Shown: one piece after another, positions 8,336 through 16,803 of the stretch
Position numbering within the stretch: position 1 is the first letter of the stretch
Layout of the letters: each line of letters begins with the position of its first letter
DNA from: Sphingomonas sp. ATCC 31555
Lineage (GTDB): Bacteria; Pseudomonadota; Alphaproteobacteria; Sphingomonadales; Sphingomonadaceae
DNA: 64,000 nucleotides
NCBI RefSeq assembly: GCF_000282895.1
Contig: NZ_ALBQ01000014.1
Coordinates: 186,001-250,000 of the forward strand
Reading direction: 5' to 3'
The notes under the pieces: generated by a model
What the model saw: only the letters and a program-made list of their open reading frames with translations
The model's database searches: none
Told to the model about the DNA's origin: nothing
Made by a program: the position numbers and the translations under genes

Positions 8336-9166
8336 TCAACGAAGCGGTGCGCGCAAAGGTTCGTTCGATCCGCCGAGCCGGCGAATCAGTTCCTGCGCGG
8401 CGGCAGGCGCACGTACCTTGCCGCCATGGATGAAGAAGACGAAGGTTTCGCGTGGATGCACCGGCGCAGGCGCTTCCGCGAAATAGGGCAGTCCCGCGGG
8501 TTGACCGCCATCCGCCCAGTGCTGCGCAGCGTCTGTCCAGCGCGGCAGGTCGGCTTCGGGATAGCAGAGGGGATTGTCGTCTTCGCCGGCCTCCAGGCGG
8601 ACATAGACGAAATCCCCGCTGACATCGGCGATCGCGGGATATTGCGGCGAATCGGCGAAAACGATGGCTACGCCCGCCGCGCGGCAGAGCGCGACGAATT
8701 CGGGGGTGTGGAAGCTTTCGTGCCGCACCTGCACCGCGTGGCGCAGCGCAACGCCATCCTGCGAGCGTGGCAGGAGAGCAAGGAACGCGCCGAAATCGGC
8801 TGCATCGAACTTCTTGGTCGCCATGAACTGCCAGAGGATGGGGCCGAGCTTGTCGCCCAGTTCGACCAGCCCCTGGCCGACGAAGCGCGCGACCGATTCA
8901 CCCGCCTCCGCCAGCAGCTTGCGGTTGGTGACATAGCGCGAGCCCTTCACCGTGAACACGAACCCTTCGGGCGCCGCCGCCGCCCAGCCGGCGAAGCTGG
9001 CCGGTTTGAAGCTGGAATAATAGGTGCCGTTGATCTCGATCGCGGTCAGCGCGTTCGCGGCATATTCCAGCTCGCGCTTCTGCGGCAGCTTTTCGGGATA
9101 GAAGGTGCCACGCCAGGGCTCGAACGTCCATCCGCCGATGCCGACGCGGATCGGTGCGCTGCTCAT
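8336..9166 (-). CDS. DUF72 domain protein (YecE family)
   Basis: 276 residues, TIM-barrel-like DUF72 fold. Motifs visible: VGIGGWTFEPWRGTFYPEKLPQ at the N-terminus, TAIEINGTYYSSFKP, GFVFTVKGSRYVTN, LGPILWQFMATKKFD, HAVQVRHESF, DFVYVRLEAGED and FVFFIHGGKVRAPAAAQEL at the end. The biochemical role of this widespread family is not established. It is divergent from the FadR-type regulator with a 63-nt gap. Confidence 0.9.
   Translation of the reverse strand: MSSAPIRVGIGGWTFEPWRGTFYPEKLPQKRELEYAANALTAIEINGTYYSSFKPASFAGWAAAAPEGFVFTVKGSRYVTNRKLLAEAGESVARFVGQGLVELGDKLGPILWQFMATKKFDAADFGAFLALLPRSQDGVALRHAVQVRHESFHTPEFVALCRAAGVAIVFADSPQYPAIADVSGDFVYVRLEAGEDDNPLCYPEADLPRWTDAAQHWADGGQPAGLPYFAEAPAPVHPRETFVFFIHGGKVRAPAAAQELIRRLGGSNEPLRAPLR
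8338..8363 (-). promoter_or_regulatory. possible EcfG (general stress sigma) promoter
   Basis: On the minus strand CGAAC, 17 nt, CGTT. The alphaproteobacterial EcfG consensus is GGAAC-N16/17-CGTT, so the -35 has one mismatch. It lies at the 3' end of the DUF72 gene, 27 nt upstream of the small acidic protein start. Confidence 0.35.
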
Positions 9167-9229
9167 CCGTATCTCTCCCTACCACCATCACGCGACTCGC
9201 CATTTCGCGCCGCGTACGTATCGTAGGGC

Positions 9230-9928
9230 GTGATGCCGCGAAACCACGTACCCTCTGCCGATCAGCGTCTTGCCGACCAAGCCTATTCGCGCATCGTCGA
9301 GATCATCCTGGACGGGCTGGGCATCGGCGATCGCCTGCCGTCTGAATCGCGGCTGGCGGAAAGCTTCGGCATGTCGCGGACCGTGGTGCGCGAGGCGCTG
9401 GTGCGGCTGGCCGCCGACGGCATCACCGAATCGCGGCGCGGGGCGGGGTCCTATGTGATGCGGCGCCCTTCGCTTCGGCTGGGTGCGCATATGGCGTTCG
9501 AGGAACTCTCCGCGACGCTGGGCACCTATGAAGTGCGCTTCGTGCTGGAGGCGGAAGCGGCGCGACTGGCGGCACGCCGCCGGTCGGCGGAGCAACTCGC
9601 CGAAATCGAAGAGGCCATGGCCGATCTGCGCAAGGCGCTTCTTTCGAGCGATCCGGCGCATGACGAGGACTGGCGGCTGCACCACGCGATCGTCCGCGCC
9701 ACTGCCAATCCGGCGTTCGAAAAGGCGTTCGAGCATCTTCATGAGGAAACGATGCGGATCATGCGCGCCGGCGTGGACATTGCCCGACTGCGTGAGGCAG
9801 AGCCGATCGCGGCGATGGTGCGCGAGCACGAAATGGTCGTCGAGGCGATCCGCGCCCAGGATGTCGACGGCGCCGCGCTGGCGATGCGCTGGCACCTTTC
9901 CGAAGGACGCAAGCGGCTGATGCCGTAA
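9230..9928 (+). CDS. FadR-subfamily GntR transcriptional regulator
   Basis: 232 residues: an N-terminal winged helix (about 10-75; GIGDRLPSESRLAESFGMSRTVVREALVRLAADGITESRRGAGSYVM) and a C-terminal all-helical FCD ligand domain (about 95-225) with the metal-binding residues expected in ...DEDWRLHHAIVRATANPAFEKAFEHL and MVREHEMVVEAIRAQD (His). Such repressors respond to small organic acids. The target is not evident; candidates are the divergent DUF72 gene or the glutarate operon upstream. Confidence 0.9.
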   Translation: MMPRNHVPSADQRLADQAYSRIVEIILDGLGIGDRLPSESRLAESFGMSRTVVREALVRLAADGITESRRGAGSYVMRRPSLRLGAHMAFEELSATLGTYEVRFVLEAEAARLAARRRSAEQLAEIEEAMADLRKALLSSDPAHDEDWRLHHAIVRATANPAFEKAFEHLHEETMRIMRAGVDIARLREAEPIAAMVREHEMVVEAIRAQDVDGAALAMRWHLSEGRKRLMP

Positions 9929-9942
9929 GCGGCGCTACGCCG

Positions 9943-10341
9943 TCAGGAGCGGACGCGCGTCCAGGTCTGCGATTTGCAGATCAGGCCGAGCAGCGCACAG
10001 CCCTTGCCGACGATGGTGTTTTCGTCGACCACGGTGATCGTACCCGAAAAGCGCTGGTTGATATCGGGCACGAACACCGTGCCCTTCCATTCGCCTTCGC
10101 GCACGATCTTGAAGTTCTGGAACAATTGCACGCCGATCAGCGGATCGGTGCCCCCGCGGCGGGCATCGGCCTTGGCCTTGTCGCTCGCCCAGATCACGGT
10201 GGCGCACATGCCGCCCTGGCCGCAGGGCGCTGCGCGGACGTGCACGCTGTTGCTGGGGTTCCGCCAGACCGAAGGCTCGGGCAGGTCGGCAGCGCCGAAG
10301 GAAAACGCAGCCAGCGCGAGCGCGAGGGGCAAAGGTGGCAT
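9943..10341 (-). CDS. DUF2147 family secreted protein
   Basis: 132 residues from the ATG at 10341, which follows a GGGAG ribosome site (a longer frame to 10383 has none). A signal peptide (MPPLPLALALAAFSFGAADL) precedes the DUF2147 pattern: SVWRNPSNSVHVRAAPCGQGGMCATVIWAS, DPLIGVQLFQNFK, GEWKGTVFVPDINQRFSGTI and GCALLGLICKSQTWTRV. It is probably a small periplasmic lipocalin-like protein; the role is unknown. Confidence 0.85.
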   Translation of the reverse strand: MPPLPLALALAAFSFGAADLPEPSVWRNPSNSVHVRAAPCGQGGMCATVIWASDKAKADARRGGTDPLIGVQLFQNFKIVREGEWKGTVFVPDINQRFSGTITVVDENTIVGKGCALLGLICKSQTWTRVRS

Positions 10342-10456
10342 GGCGGCAACTCCCGAAATCCAGCGCGGCGCTGTATCACGCAAAAGATGAAGGTCCAGTG
10401 ACCCTGATCAACGCGGTTCGATGTGGCGGGAAGACGGCGCCCTGCGCCGAAACCGC

Positions 10457-10531
10457 TGGAGCGGGCGAAGGGATTCGAACCCTCGACCCCAACCTTGGCA
10501 AGGTTGTGCTCTACCCCTGAGCTACGCCCGC
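10457..10531 (-). tRNA. tRNA-Gly (anticodon GCC)
   Basis: On the minus strand the gene begins GCGGGCGTAGCTCAGGGGTA, has an anticodon stem-loop with GCC (CAACCTTGCCAAGGTTG), a T-arm GGTTCGAATCC and an acceptor 3' strand CGCCCGC followed by TCCA, so CCA is encoded. All four arms pair. Confidence 0.97.
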
Positions 10532-10732
10532 TCTGGCGTTGTGGCCGGTGGCGTTTCGAAGCGCTCCCGGCGGGTGAGGCGCGCCAACTAACAGCGGCTT
10601 TCGCACTGCGCAAGCCCCTTATCGCAGTTTTTGGAAAAGGCTTGGCGCTTTGGCTCCGAGCGCCCAAATAGGCAGCAACACGCCGTGACGCCCGCGAGGC
10701 GCGCGGCACCTGCATGTTTCGAGGAGCGCATT

Positions 10733-11644
10733 TTGGCCACGCTTGGATTGAGCCCTGCCGACAAACAGGCCGTAGACGCCTTCCGCCGCGACGTTGTCGA
10801 ACCTTCGATGGCGAAGCTGGTCATCATCGATTTCTGGGCGGAATGGTGCGGGCCGTGCAAGGCACTGGGCCCGGTGCTGGAAAAGGTCGCCGCCGACTAT
10901 GCCGGCAAGGGCGTGATGCTGGCCAAGATCGACGTGGACAAGAATCAGTTCATCGCGAGCCAATTTCAGGTTCGCTCGATCCCCACCGTCTATGCGATGT
11001 TCCAGGGCCAGCTGGTTGCCGACCTGACCAGTGCGCGAACCGAATCGCAGCTGCGCACGATGCTGGATCAGATCCTGCGCCAGTTGCCGTTGGCGGGCGA
11101 AGAGGCCGATGGCGAGGCGGAGCTGGAGCCGCTGATCGCGATGGGCGAGCAGGTGCTGGGCGAAGGCGATGCCGAACGCGCGCTGTCGATCTTCGACCAG
11201 ATCGCCGAGATCGCACCGGACCATGCGCTGGTGATCGCCGGGCGCGTACGGGCGCTGACCGCACTGGGCCGCCACGATGAGGCGCAGGCGGCGCTCGATG
11301 CGCTGGAAGGCGATGCCGCCAAGGCCCCGGAAGTGGAGCGGGCCCGTTCCGCGCTCAGCCTGGCGCGCGAGGCGCAGCCGGTCGACGATCTCGCCGCGCT
11401 GGCCGCGCGTGCCGCAGCCCATCCCGAAGACATGGAAGCCCGTTACGAGCTTGCCGGCGGCCAGATGGCGGCGGGCGACCGCGAGGCTGCGGCGGCCACG
11501 CTGCTGGCTATGGTGCGCGACGACCGGAGCTGGAACGACGGGGCAGCCCGCCAGCGGCTGCTCAAGCTGTTCGAGGTGATCGGGCTGGAAGATCCCTGGG
11601 TGGGTGCGCAGCGTCGCAAGCTTTCGGCCATCCTGTTCGGATGA
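10733..11644 (+). CDS. thioredoxin-TPR co-chaperone (CnoX/YbbN-like)
   Basis: 303 residues. A thioredoxin domain (about 10-115) holds IIDFWAEWCGPCKALGPVL with the CGPC active site and the cis-Pro in VRSIPTVYAMFQ; then come TPR-like helices (ALSIFDQIAEIAPDHALVIAGRVRALTALGRHDEAQAALDAL) to the C-terminus. This is the CnoX/YbbN architecture: a chaperone-linked holdase and disulfide protector. The TTG at 10733 is chosen because GAGGAG lies 6 nt upstream and it gives MATLGLSPADKQAVDAFRRD; no ribosome site fits the ATG at 10631. Overlaps the next gene by 4 nt. Confidence 0.88.
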   Translation: MATLGLSPADKQAVDAFRRDVVEPSMAKLVIIDFWAEWCGPCKALGPVLEKVAADYAGKGVMLAKIDVDKNQFIASQFQVRSIPTVYAMFQGQLVADLTSARTESQLRTMLDQILRQLPLAGEEADGEAELEPLIAMGEQVLGEGDAERALSIFDQIAEIAPDHALVIAGRVRALTALGRHDEAQAALDALEGDAAKAPEVERARSALSLAREAQPVDDLAALAARAAAHPEDMEARYELAGGQMAAGDREAAAATLLAMVRDDRSWNDGAARQRLLKLFEVIGLEDPWVGAQRRKLSAILFG

Positions 11645-12249
11645 AGGGCAAGCGCCTCTCGGTCTTTCCGCTGGCGGGTGCGCTGCTGTTTCCGCGCATG
11701 CACCTGCCGCTGCACATCTTCGAGCCGCGCTACCGGGCGCTGGTTTCGGAGGCGCTGGCGCGCGACCGGCGGATCGGCATGGTCCAGCCGCGCGACGATA
11801 GCGATCCGCCGGCCTTGTTCGATATCGGCTGTGTGGGCCGCATCGCCGATGTCGAGGCGCTGGACGACGGGCGCTATAATATCGTGCTGGAAGGCGTGGC
11901 ACGCTTCACCATCCTGCGCGAGCTGGCGGTGACGACGCCGTTCCGCCAGGTCGAGGCCGAACTGGAAGCGGTGCACGAACCCGAAACGCTGGGGCTGGCG
12001 GAGCGCGCCTCGATCGAGCTCGAATCGCGGCGCTTCGCCGACGGTCTCGGCTACGCGGTAGACTGGGAAGCGGTGACGCGCCTGGACGATGAGTCGCTGG
12101 TTAACGGCATTGCGCAGATCGCGCCCTTCGATGCCGCGTCGAAGCAGGCGCTGCTCGAGGCCCCCAGGCTGTCCGACCGGGCGGACCTGATCGTGCAGCT
12201 GATGCGTTTCTTCGGGCGGCACGGCGAGGATCGCGCGACGCTCCAGTGA
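11641..12249 (+). CDS. Lon-protease substrate-binding (LON N-terminal) domain protein
   Basis: 202 residues made of a stand-alone LON N-terminal domain: LSVFPLAGALLFPRMHLPLHIFEPRYRALVSEALARDRRIGMVQ, then DIGCVGRIADVEALDDGRYNIVLEGVARFTI and a helical C-terminus ending in VQLMRFFGRHGED. It lacks the AAA and protease domains of Lon. Coupled by overlap to the thioredoxin-TPR gene, an arrangement that suggests a shared protein quality-control role (inference). Confidence 0.9.
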   Translation: MKGKRLSVFPLAGALLFPRMHLPLHIFEPRYRALVSEALARDRRIGMVQPRDDSDPPALFDIGCVGRIADVEALDDGRYNIVLEGVARFTILRELAVTTPFRQVEAELEAVHEPETLGLAERASIELESRRFADGLGYAVDWEAVTRLDDESLVNGIAQIAPFDAASKQALLEAPRLSDRADLIVQLMRFFGRHGEDRATLQ

Positions 12250-12250
12250 T

Positions 12251-12293
12251 CTGCCCGATTTTTGGGCAGGTGCCGCCGAACTGCACCCAAAAA
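12251..12293. terminator. hairpin cluster downstream of the LON-domain gene
   Basis: Two overlapping inverted repeats: CTGCCC/GGGCAG (12251-12256 and 12263-12268) around a T-rich loop, and TTTTTGGG/CCCAAAAA (12259-12266 and 12286-12293). Either could end transcription from upstream or be part of the glnK control region. Confidence 0.4.
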
Positions 12294-12351
12294 TTCACCA
12301 CTAGGTAACAATTCTGCCGTCGAAACGCGCAGCGCCTCTGTGCGGCGCATT

Positions 12352-12367
12352 TGGCACGCCCCTTGCA
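12352..12367 (+). promoter_or_regulatory. sigma-54 (RpoN) promoter of glnK-amtB
   Basis: TGGCACG-N4-TTGCA is a full match to the -24/-12 element (TGGCAC-N5-TTGC). It lies 37 nt before the glnK ATG. In known systems NtrC activates glnK-amtB from such a promoter under nitrogen limitation. Confidence 0.88.
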
Positions 12368-12403
12368 AAGTTACTCTCGGGACAAACGCCGAGAGGGGGC
12401 GAA

Positions 12404-12742
12404 ATGAAGCTCATCATCGCCATCATCAAACCGTTCAAGCTCGACGAGGTGCGCGAGGCGCTCACCGGCGTCGGCGTGACGGGCATGACCGTGACCGAGG
12501 TGAAGGGATTCGGGCGCCAGAAGGGCCAGACCGAAATCTATCGCGGCGCCGAGTACAGCACGAACATGGTGCCGAAGATCAAGATCGAGGTCGCCGTGGG
12601 CAGCGATCTTGCCGACCGCGCCGTGGAGGCGATCCAGGCGGCGGCGAGCACCGGGGCGATCGGTGACGGCAAGATCTTCGTCCTCGACATGGGCCAGGCC
12701 GTGCGCATCCGCACCGGCGAGACCGACGAGACGGCGCTGTGA
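12404..12742 (+). CDS. glnK: nitrogen regulatory protein P-II (GlnK type)
   Basis: 112-residue P-II trimer subunit that senses ATP/ADP, 2-oxoglutarate and glutamine status. It reads MKLIIAIIKPFKLDEVREAL, with the uridylylated Tyr in the T-loop (EIYRGAEYSTNMVPK, Tyr51 region) and the C-terminal IGDGKIFVLDMGQAVRIRTGE. Placed before amtB under a sigma-54 promoter, it is the GlnK paralogue that plugs the ammonium channel when nitrogen is plentiful. Confidence 0.96.
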   Translation: MKLIIAIIKPFKLDEVREALTGVGVTGMTVTEVKGFGRQKGQTEIYRGAEYSTNMVPKIKIEVAVGSDLADRAVEAIQAAASTGAIGDGKIFVLDMGQAVRIRTGETDETAL

Positions 12743-12756
12743 GCAAGGGGGTAGCA

Positions 12757-14181
12757 ATGAAGCAAGGATGGAAGACCGCCGGGCTCGGCCTCGGCGCGGC
12801 CGCGCTGGTCGCGGCGATGCCGGCATGGGCGCAGACCGCACTGGTGAAGGCGCCCGACGCCGCGCAGCAGGCGACGATGGTGAACAAGGGCGACACCGCC
12901 TGGATGCTGATCTCCTCGGCGCTGGTGCTGATGATGTCGGTGCCGGCACTGGCGCTGTTCTATGGCGGCCTGGTGCGCACCAAGAACATGCTGTCGGTGC
13001 TGATGCAGGTCTTCATGATCGTCTCGGTCGCGGCGCTGGTCTGGTGCTGCTGGGGCTATTCGATCGCGTTCACCAGCGGCGGCGACAACCAGTTCTTCGG
13101 CGGGCTTTCCAAGGCGTTCCTGATCGGGGTGAGCGGCAGCACCTATGCCGCGACCTTCTCGAACAACGTCTATATCCCTGAATTCGCGTTCGTCTGCTTC
13201 CAGATGACCTTTGCCTGCATCACGCCGGCGCTCATCGTCGGCGCCTTTGCCGAGCGCGTGAAGTTCACCCCCCTGATCATCTTCACCGTGCTGTGGATGA
13301 CGATCGTCTATTTCCCGATCGCGCACATGGTGTGGTACTGGGCGGGCCCGGACTTCCTGGTCGACGCGCCGACCGATTACGGCTTCCTGTGGGGCAAGGG
13401 CGCGCTCGACTTCGCCGGCGGCACCGTCGTGCACATCAATGCGGGCATCGCCGGCCTGGTCGGCTGCCTCGTGATCGGCAAGCGCGTGGGCTTCAAGAGC
13501 GAGCCGATGCCGCCGCACTCGCTGACCATGACGATGATCGGCGCCTCGCTGCTGTGGGTGGGCTGGTTCGGCTTCAACGCCGGTTCCAACCTCGAATCGA
13601 ACGGCGTGACCGCAGTCGCCTTCATCAACACCTTCGTCGCCACGGCGGCGGCGGCGGTGAGCTGGGCGGTGATCGAGCAGGTCGTGCACAAGAAGCCGTC
13701 GCTGCTCGGCGGCGTGACCGGTGCGGTCGCCGGCCTCGTTGCGATCACCCCGGCTTCGGGCTTCGCCGCGCCGATGACTGCAATCCTGCTGGGCCTGATC
13801 GTCTCGCCGATCTGCTTCTTCTTCGTCACCACGGTGAAGAACAAGCTGAAGTATGACGACTCGCTCGACGTGTTCGGCGTGCACTGCATCGGCGGCATCA
13901 TCGGTGCGCTCGGCACCGCGATCGTCGCCGATCCGGCGCTCGGCGGCCAGGGCGTGATCGACTACACCCAGTTCCCGGCGGTTCCGGCCGCCAGCTACAG
14001 CATCGGCACGCAACTGCTGGTCCAGCTCCAGGCGGTGGGTATCACCCTGCTGTGGTCGGGCCTGGTTTCGGCGGCCCTGTTCTACGGCCTCAAGCTGACC
14101 ATGGGCATCCGCCCCTCGAAGGAAGTCGAAGTCGAAGGGCTCGACATCAACGAGCATGGCGAGCGGGCCTACAACTACTGA
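12757..14181 (+). CDS. amtB: ammonium transporter
   Basis: 474 residues: a cleavable signal (MKQGWKTAGLGLGAAALVAAMPAWAQ) and about 11 membrane helices. Amt signatures visible are DTAWMLISSALVLMMSVPALALFYGGLVRTKN, FNAGSNLESNG and DVFGVHCIGGIIGALGTAI, which contains one of the two pore histidines; the other is in DFAGGTVVHINAGIAGL. The ATG at 12757 follows AGGGGG; an upstream GTG at 12739 overlapping glnK is the alternative. The C-terminus ends in GLDINEHGERAYNY, the GlnK-interacting tail. Confidence 0.96.
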   Translation: MKQGWKTAGLGLGAAALVAAMPAWAQTALVKAPDAAQQATMVNKGDTAWMLISSALVLMMSVPALALFYGGLVRTKNMLSVLMQVFMIVSVAALVWCCWGYSIAFTSGGDNQFFGGLSKAFLIGVSGSTYAATFSNNVYIPEFAFVCFQMTFACITPALIVGAFAERVKFTPLIIFTVLWMTIVYFPIAHMVWYWAGPDFLVDAPTDYGFLWGKGALDFAGGTVVHINAGIAGLVGCLVIGKRVGFKSEPMPPHSLTMTMIGASLLWVGWFGFNAGSNLESNGVTAVAFINTFVATAAAAVSWAVIEQVVHKKPSLLGGVTGAVAGLVAITPASGFAAPMTAILLGLIVSPICFFFVTTVKNKLKYDDSLDVFGVHCIGGIIGALGTAIVADPALGGQGVIDYTQFPAVPAASYSIGTQLLVQLQAVGITLLWSGLVSAALFYGLKLTMGIRPSKEVEVEGLDINEHGERAYNY

Positions 14182-14248
14182 CGAGTTCGGGCGCCGCGCG
14201 GGTCCTCTTCCCCCGCGGCGCCCCACCGAGGTTCCTCCTGCGGACGAC

Positions 14249-14280
14249 TGGGCTGGTGGGCAACCACCAGCCCATTTTTT
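14249..14280 (+). terminator. Rho-independent terminator of glnK-amtB
   Basis: Perfect 11-bp stem TGGGCTGGTGG / CCACCAGCCCA with a 4-nt loop, followed by ATTTTTT, 68 nt after the amtB stop. Confidence 0.9.
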
Positions 14281-14318
14281 GTGCGCGGGGATGCGATTCG
14301 CCGCTTGCGGCAAGCGTA

Positions 14319-14417
14319 CCCCTCCCGCTTGCGGGAGGGGCTAGGGGAGGGGCTGGAGCGTCATGGTGCTACGTCCCTGTCAATCCCTCCCCCGAGCCCT
14401 CCCGCAAGCGGGAGGGG
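14319..14417. repeat. CCCTCCCGCTTGCGGGAGGG intergenic repeat pair
   Basis: A 22-bp palindrome (CCCCTCCCGC TTGCGGGAGGGG, 14319-14340) is followed by AGGGGAGGGG and then, after about 40 nt, by the complementary run and a second copy in reverse orientation (14398-14417), so that the whole element folds as one long palindrome. A related element occurs inside ligD (43885-43978). Confidence 0.75.
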
Positions 14418-14435
14418 AGCGAAAGAGCGAAGGAC

Positions 14436-14861
14436 TCAGCGCCCGGAAAGCTGCTCGAGCGCCGGACGAATCCCGGACAGGTCGTAGCCCGCGCCGGCAC
14501 CCTTCGCGACCAGCGCCTCCGGCTCCCCGCCTTTATAGGCGGTGGCCAGTGCCCAGAGGTTGCACGAGCGGGTTCCCGAGCGGCAATAGGCCAGCACCGG
14601 TCCCTGCACCGAGCCGAGCGTCTCCGCCATTGCCTCTACCTGCGCCATCGAGAAGCCGCCCGGCGTTACCGGAATCGCGGTATAGCCCAGGCCCGCCGCC
14701 TCGGCCGCTTCGGCGATCTCGGCGCCGCTCGGCTGGCCGAATTCCTCGTCTTCGGGTCGGTTGTTGATGATGTGGACGAAGCCCGCCGCCGCGAGCGCCG
14801 GCACGTCTTCGGGCCGGATCTGCGGGGCCACCGAGATACGGTCGTCGATCTTGTTGGGCAT
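14436..14861 (-). CDS. TIGR01244/DUF442 phosphatase-like sulfur transferase
   Basis: 141 residues of the beta-lactamase-hydrolase-like phosphatase family. It has DRISVAPQIRPEDVPALAAAGFVHIINNRPEDEE and the P-loop LAYCRSGTRSCNLWALA, a CX5R cysteine-phosphatase-type active site. Family members include sulfide-metabolism proteins next to persulfide dioxygenases; here none is adjacent, so the substrate is open. AGGAGG ribosome site upstream of the ATG at 14861. Confidence 0.85.
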   Translation of the reverse strand: MPNKIDDRISVAPQIRPEDVPALAAAGFVHIINNRPEDEEFGQPSGAEIAEAAEAAGLGYTAIPVTPGGFSMAQVEAMAETLGSVQGPVLAYCRSGTRSCNLWALATAYKGGEPEALVAKGAGAGYDLSGIRPALEQLSGR

Positions 14862-14924
14862 GGCAGGTCCTCCTTCTGAATTGCCGGCGTGCTGTAGCGC
14901 GGGCGGTCCCCCCGCGAAAGCCGA

Positions 14925-16703
14925 TCAGAACTGGCGGATGACGTTCAGAAAGTCCTGCCCATAAGCGTCGAGTTTGCGCGCGCCGACACCGGAGACTTGG
15001 CCGAGCGCCGCCAGCGAGTCGGGTCGCGCCATCGCCATGTCGCGCAACACCGAATCATGGAAGATCACGTACGGCGGCAGGCCGGTTTCCTGTGCAATCT
15101 CGCGACGCTTGGCACGCAGCGCTTCGAAAAGCGGGTTGCCGACCGGATTCGGCACGGCGCCTTTGGCCCCGCGGCGACGACGCTCGCGGCGCGGCGGCAG
15201 GACGAGCTCCAGCTTGGCCTCACCCTTGAGGATCGCACGCGCCTCCGGGCCGAATTCCAGCCCGCCATGTTCGTTGGTGCGCAGCGCGTCCCGCAGCAGC
15301 AGCGCCCGCGACACCGGCTTGAGCATCGCCACTTCGTCGCCGCCAACGATGCCGAATACCGACAGCTTCTCATGCCCGTTCATCAGGCTGCGCTCCGTCG
15401 ACACCCCGGTGAGGATGCCTTCGATATAGCCGACGCCGTACAGCATGCCGGTGCGGAACACCGCCGAGAGGAATTTCTGCGCAGTGACGCTCGCGTCGAT
15501 CGCGGCGGGCGGATTGAGGCAGTTGTCGCAATTGCCGCAGGTCTCGGGCGCGTCCTCGCCGAAATGCTTGAGAAGAATGCGACGCCGGCACCCTGCCGTC
15601 TCGACCAGCGCGCCGAGTGCGGTCAGCCGGGTGCGCTCGCCCGGCTGGCGCGAAGGCTCTACCTCGCCGATCCGCTGGCGGGCGCGGGCGAAATCATCGG
15701 CACCCCAGAAGAGGTGCGCGACCGACGGATCGCCGTCGCGACCGGCGCGACCGGTTTCCTGGTAATAGGCCTCGATCGACTTGGGCAGCCCGGCATGGGC
15801 GACGAATCGCACGTCGGGCTTGTCAATGCCCATGCCGAACGCGACGGTGGCGACCACCACCATGTCCTCGCTGGCGACGAACTGCGCCTGGTTGCGGCGG
15901 CGCACGTCGGGATCGAGCCCGGCATGATAGGGGAGCACCGGCCGCCCGGTCTCTGCCGCCAGCTTCTCGGCGAGCTGCTCCACGCCCTTGCGCGTCTGGG
16001 CATAGACGATGCCAGGGCCGGGATTCTCCGCCACCACGTCGATGATCTGCCGCGTCGTGTTTTCGCGCGGGGCGATATGGTAGCGGATGTTCGGCCGATC
16101 GAAGCCGGCGACGATCAGCCCGTCTTCCGGGATGCCCAGCTGCTCGAGAATGTCGGCGCGGGTATGCGCGTCGGCCGTGGCGGTCAGCGCCAGCCGCGGC
16201 ACCTCGGGGAAGCGATCGAGCAGCGGGCGGAGCAGCCGGTAATCGGGGCGGAAATCATGCCCCCATTCGGAGACGCAATGCGCCTCGTCGATCGCAAACA
16301 GGCTGAGCGGCGCCTGCGTCAACAGGTTGCGGAACCCCTCGCCCGAGGCACGTTCCGGCGCGATGTAGAGCAGGTCGAGTTCGCCGGCACGGAACCGCTC
16401 GATCGTCTCGGCGCGATTGTCGTCGACCGAGGTGAGGGTGGCGGCGCGAATGCCCACCGCCTCCGCGGCGCGCAGCTGATCGTGCATCAGCGCGATCAGC
16501 GGGCTGACGACGACGCAGGTGCCGTCCAGCATCACCGAAGGCAGCTGATAGGTGAGCGACTTGCCCGCACCGGTGGGCATCACCGCCAGCGTGCGCTGGC
16601 CCGCGAGCACGCGCTCCACCACCGAGGATTGCACGCCGCGAAAGGCGTCATAGCCGAAAACCCGGCGGAGATGTTCAATGGGATCGGGATGCATGGCTGC
16701 CAT
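14925..16703 (-). CDS. recQ: ATP-dependent DNA helicase RecQ
   Basis: 592-residue 3'-5' helicase for recombination and fork repair. Domains in order: helicase core with VMPTGAGKSLTYQLP (Walker A), FAIDEAHCVSEWGHDFRPDY (DEAH and RecQ aromatic loop) and ATVAFGMGIDKPDVRFVAHAGLPKSIEAYYQETGRAGRDG (motif V-VI); zinc site CRRRILLKHFGEDAPETCGNCDNC; winged helix; and one C-terminal HRDC domain (LPPYVIFHDSVLRDMAMARP). A longer frame to 16850 is spurious; ATG at 16703 (MAAMHPDPIEHLRRVFGY) fits the family. Confidence 0.96.
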   Translation of the reverse strand: MAAMHPDPIEHLRRVFGYDAFRGVQSSVVERVLAGQRTLAVMPTGAGKSLTYQLPSVMLDGTCVVVSPLIALMHDQLRAAEAVGIRAATLTSVDDNRAETIERFRAGELDLLYIAPERASGEGFRNLLTQAPLSLFAIDEAHCVSEWGHDFRPDYRLLRPLLDRFPEVPRLALTATADAHTRADILEQLGIPEDGLIVAGFDRPNIRYHIAPRENTTRQIIDVVAENPGPGIVYAQTRKGVEQLAEKLAAETGRPVLPYHAGLDPDVRRRNQAQFVASEDMVVVATVAFGMGIDKPDVRFVAHAGLPKSIEAYYQETGRAGRDGDPSVAHLFWGADDFARARQRIGEVEPSRQPGERTRLTALGALVETAGCRRRILLKHFGEDAPETCGNCDNCLNPPAAIDASVTAQKFLSAVFRTGMLYGVGYIEGILTGVSTERSLMNGHEKLSVFGIVGGDEVAMLKPVSRALLLRDALRTNEHGGLEFGPEARAILKGEAKLELVLPPRRERRRRGAKGAVPNPVGNPLFEALRAKRREIAQETGLPPYVIFHDSVLRDMAMARPDSLAALGQVSGVGARKLDAYGQDFLNVIRQF

Positions 16704-16710
16704 CAGACTG

Positions 16711-16778
16711 CCCGGCACATGCTTGCACTGTCGAGCAAATGTTAACTTGTGGCTCGGTAGTAGACCGAATGTGCCGGG
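16711..16778. promoter_or_regulatory. inverted repeat in the recQ / GAF-gene divergent promoter
   Basis: CCCGGCACAT (16711-16720) and ATGTGCCGGG (16769-16778) are perfect inverted copies, 48 nt apart, between divergent recQ and the GAF gene. They could be two half-sites bound by a regulator or form a cruciform. Confidence 0.4.
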
Positions 16779-16803
16779 GGGCGCAAACGCAGGAAGACAG
16801 ACG

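Noticed and set aside
12538..14313. 591-codon minus-strand frame opposite glnK-amtB
   Set aside because: Arg/His/Asp/Gln-rich low-complexity translation, the usual antisense pattern of a high-GC membrane-protein gene; amtB on the plus strand is certain.
14997..16745. 582-codon plus-strand frame opposite recQ
   Set aside because: No recognisable motif and shadow composition; recQ motifs are complete on the minus strand.
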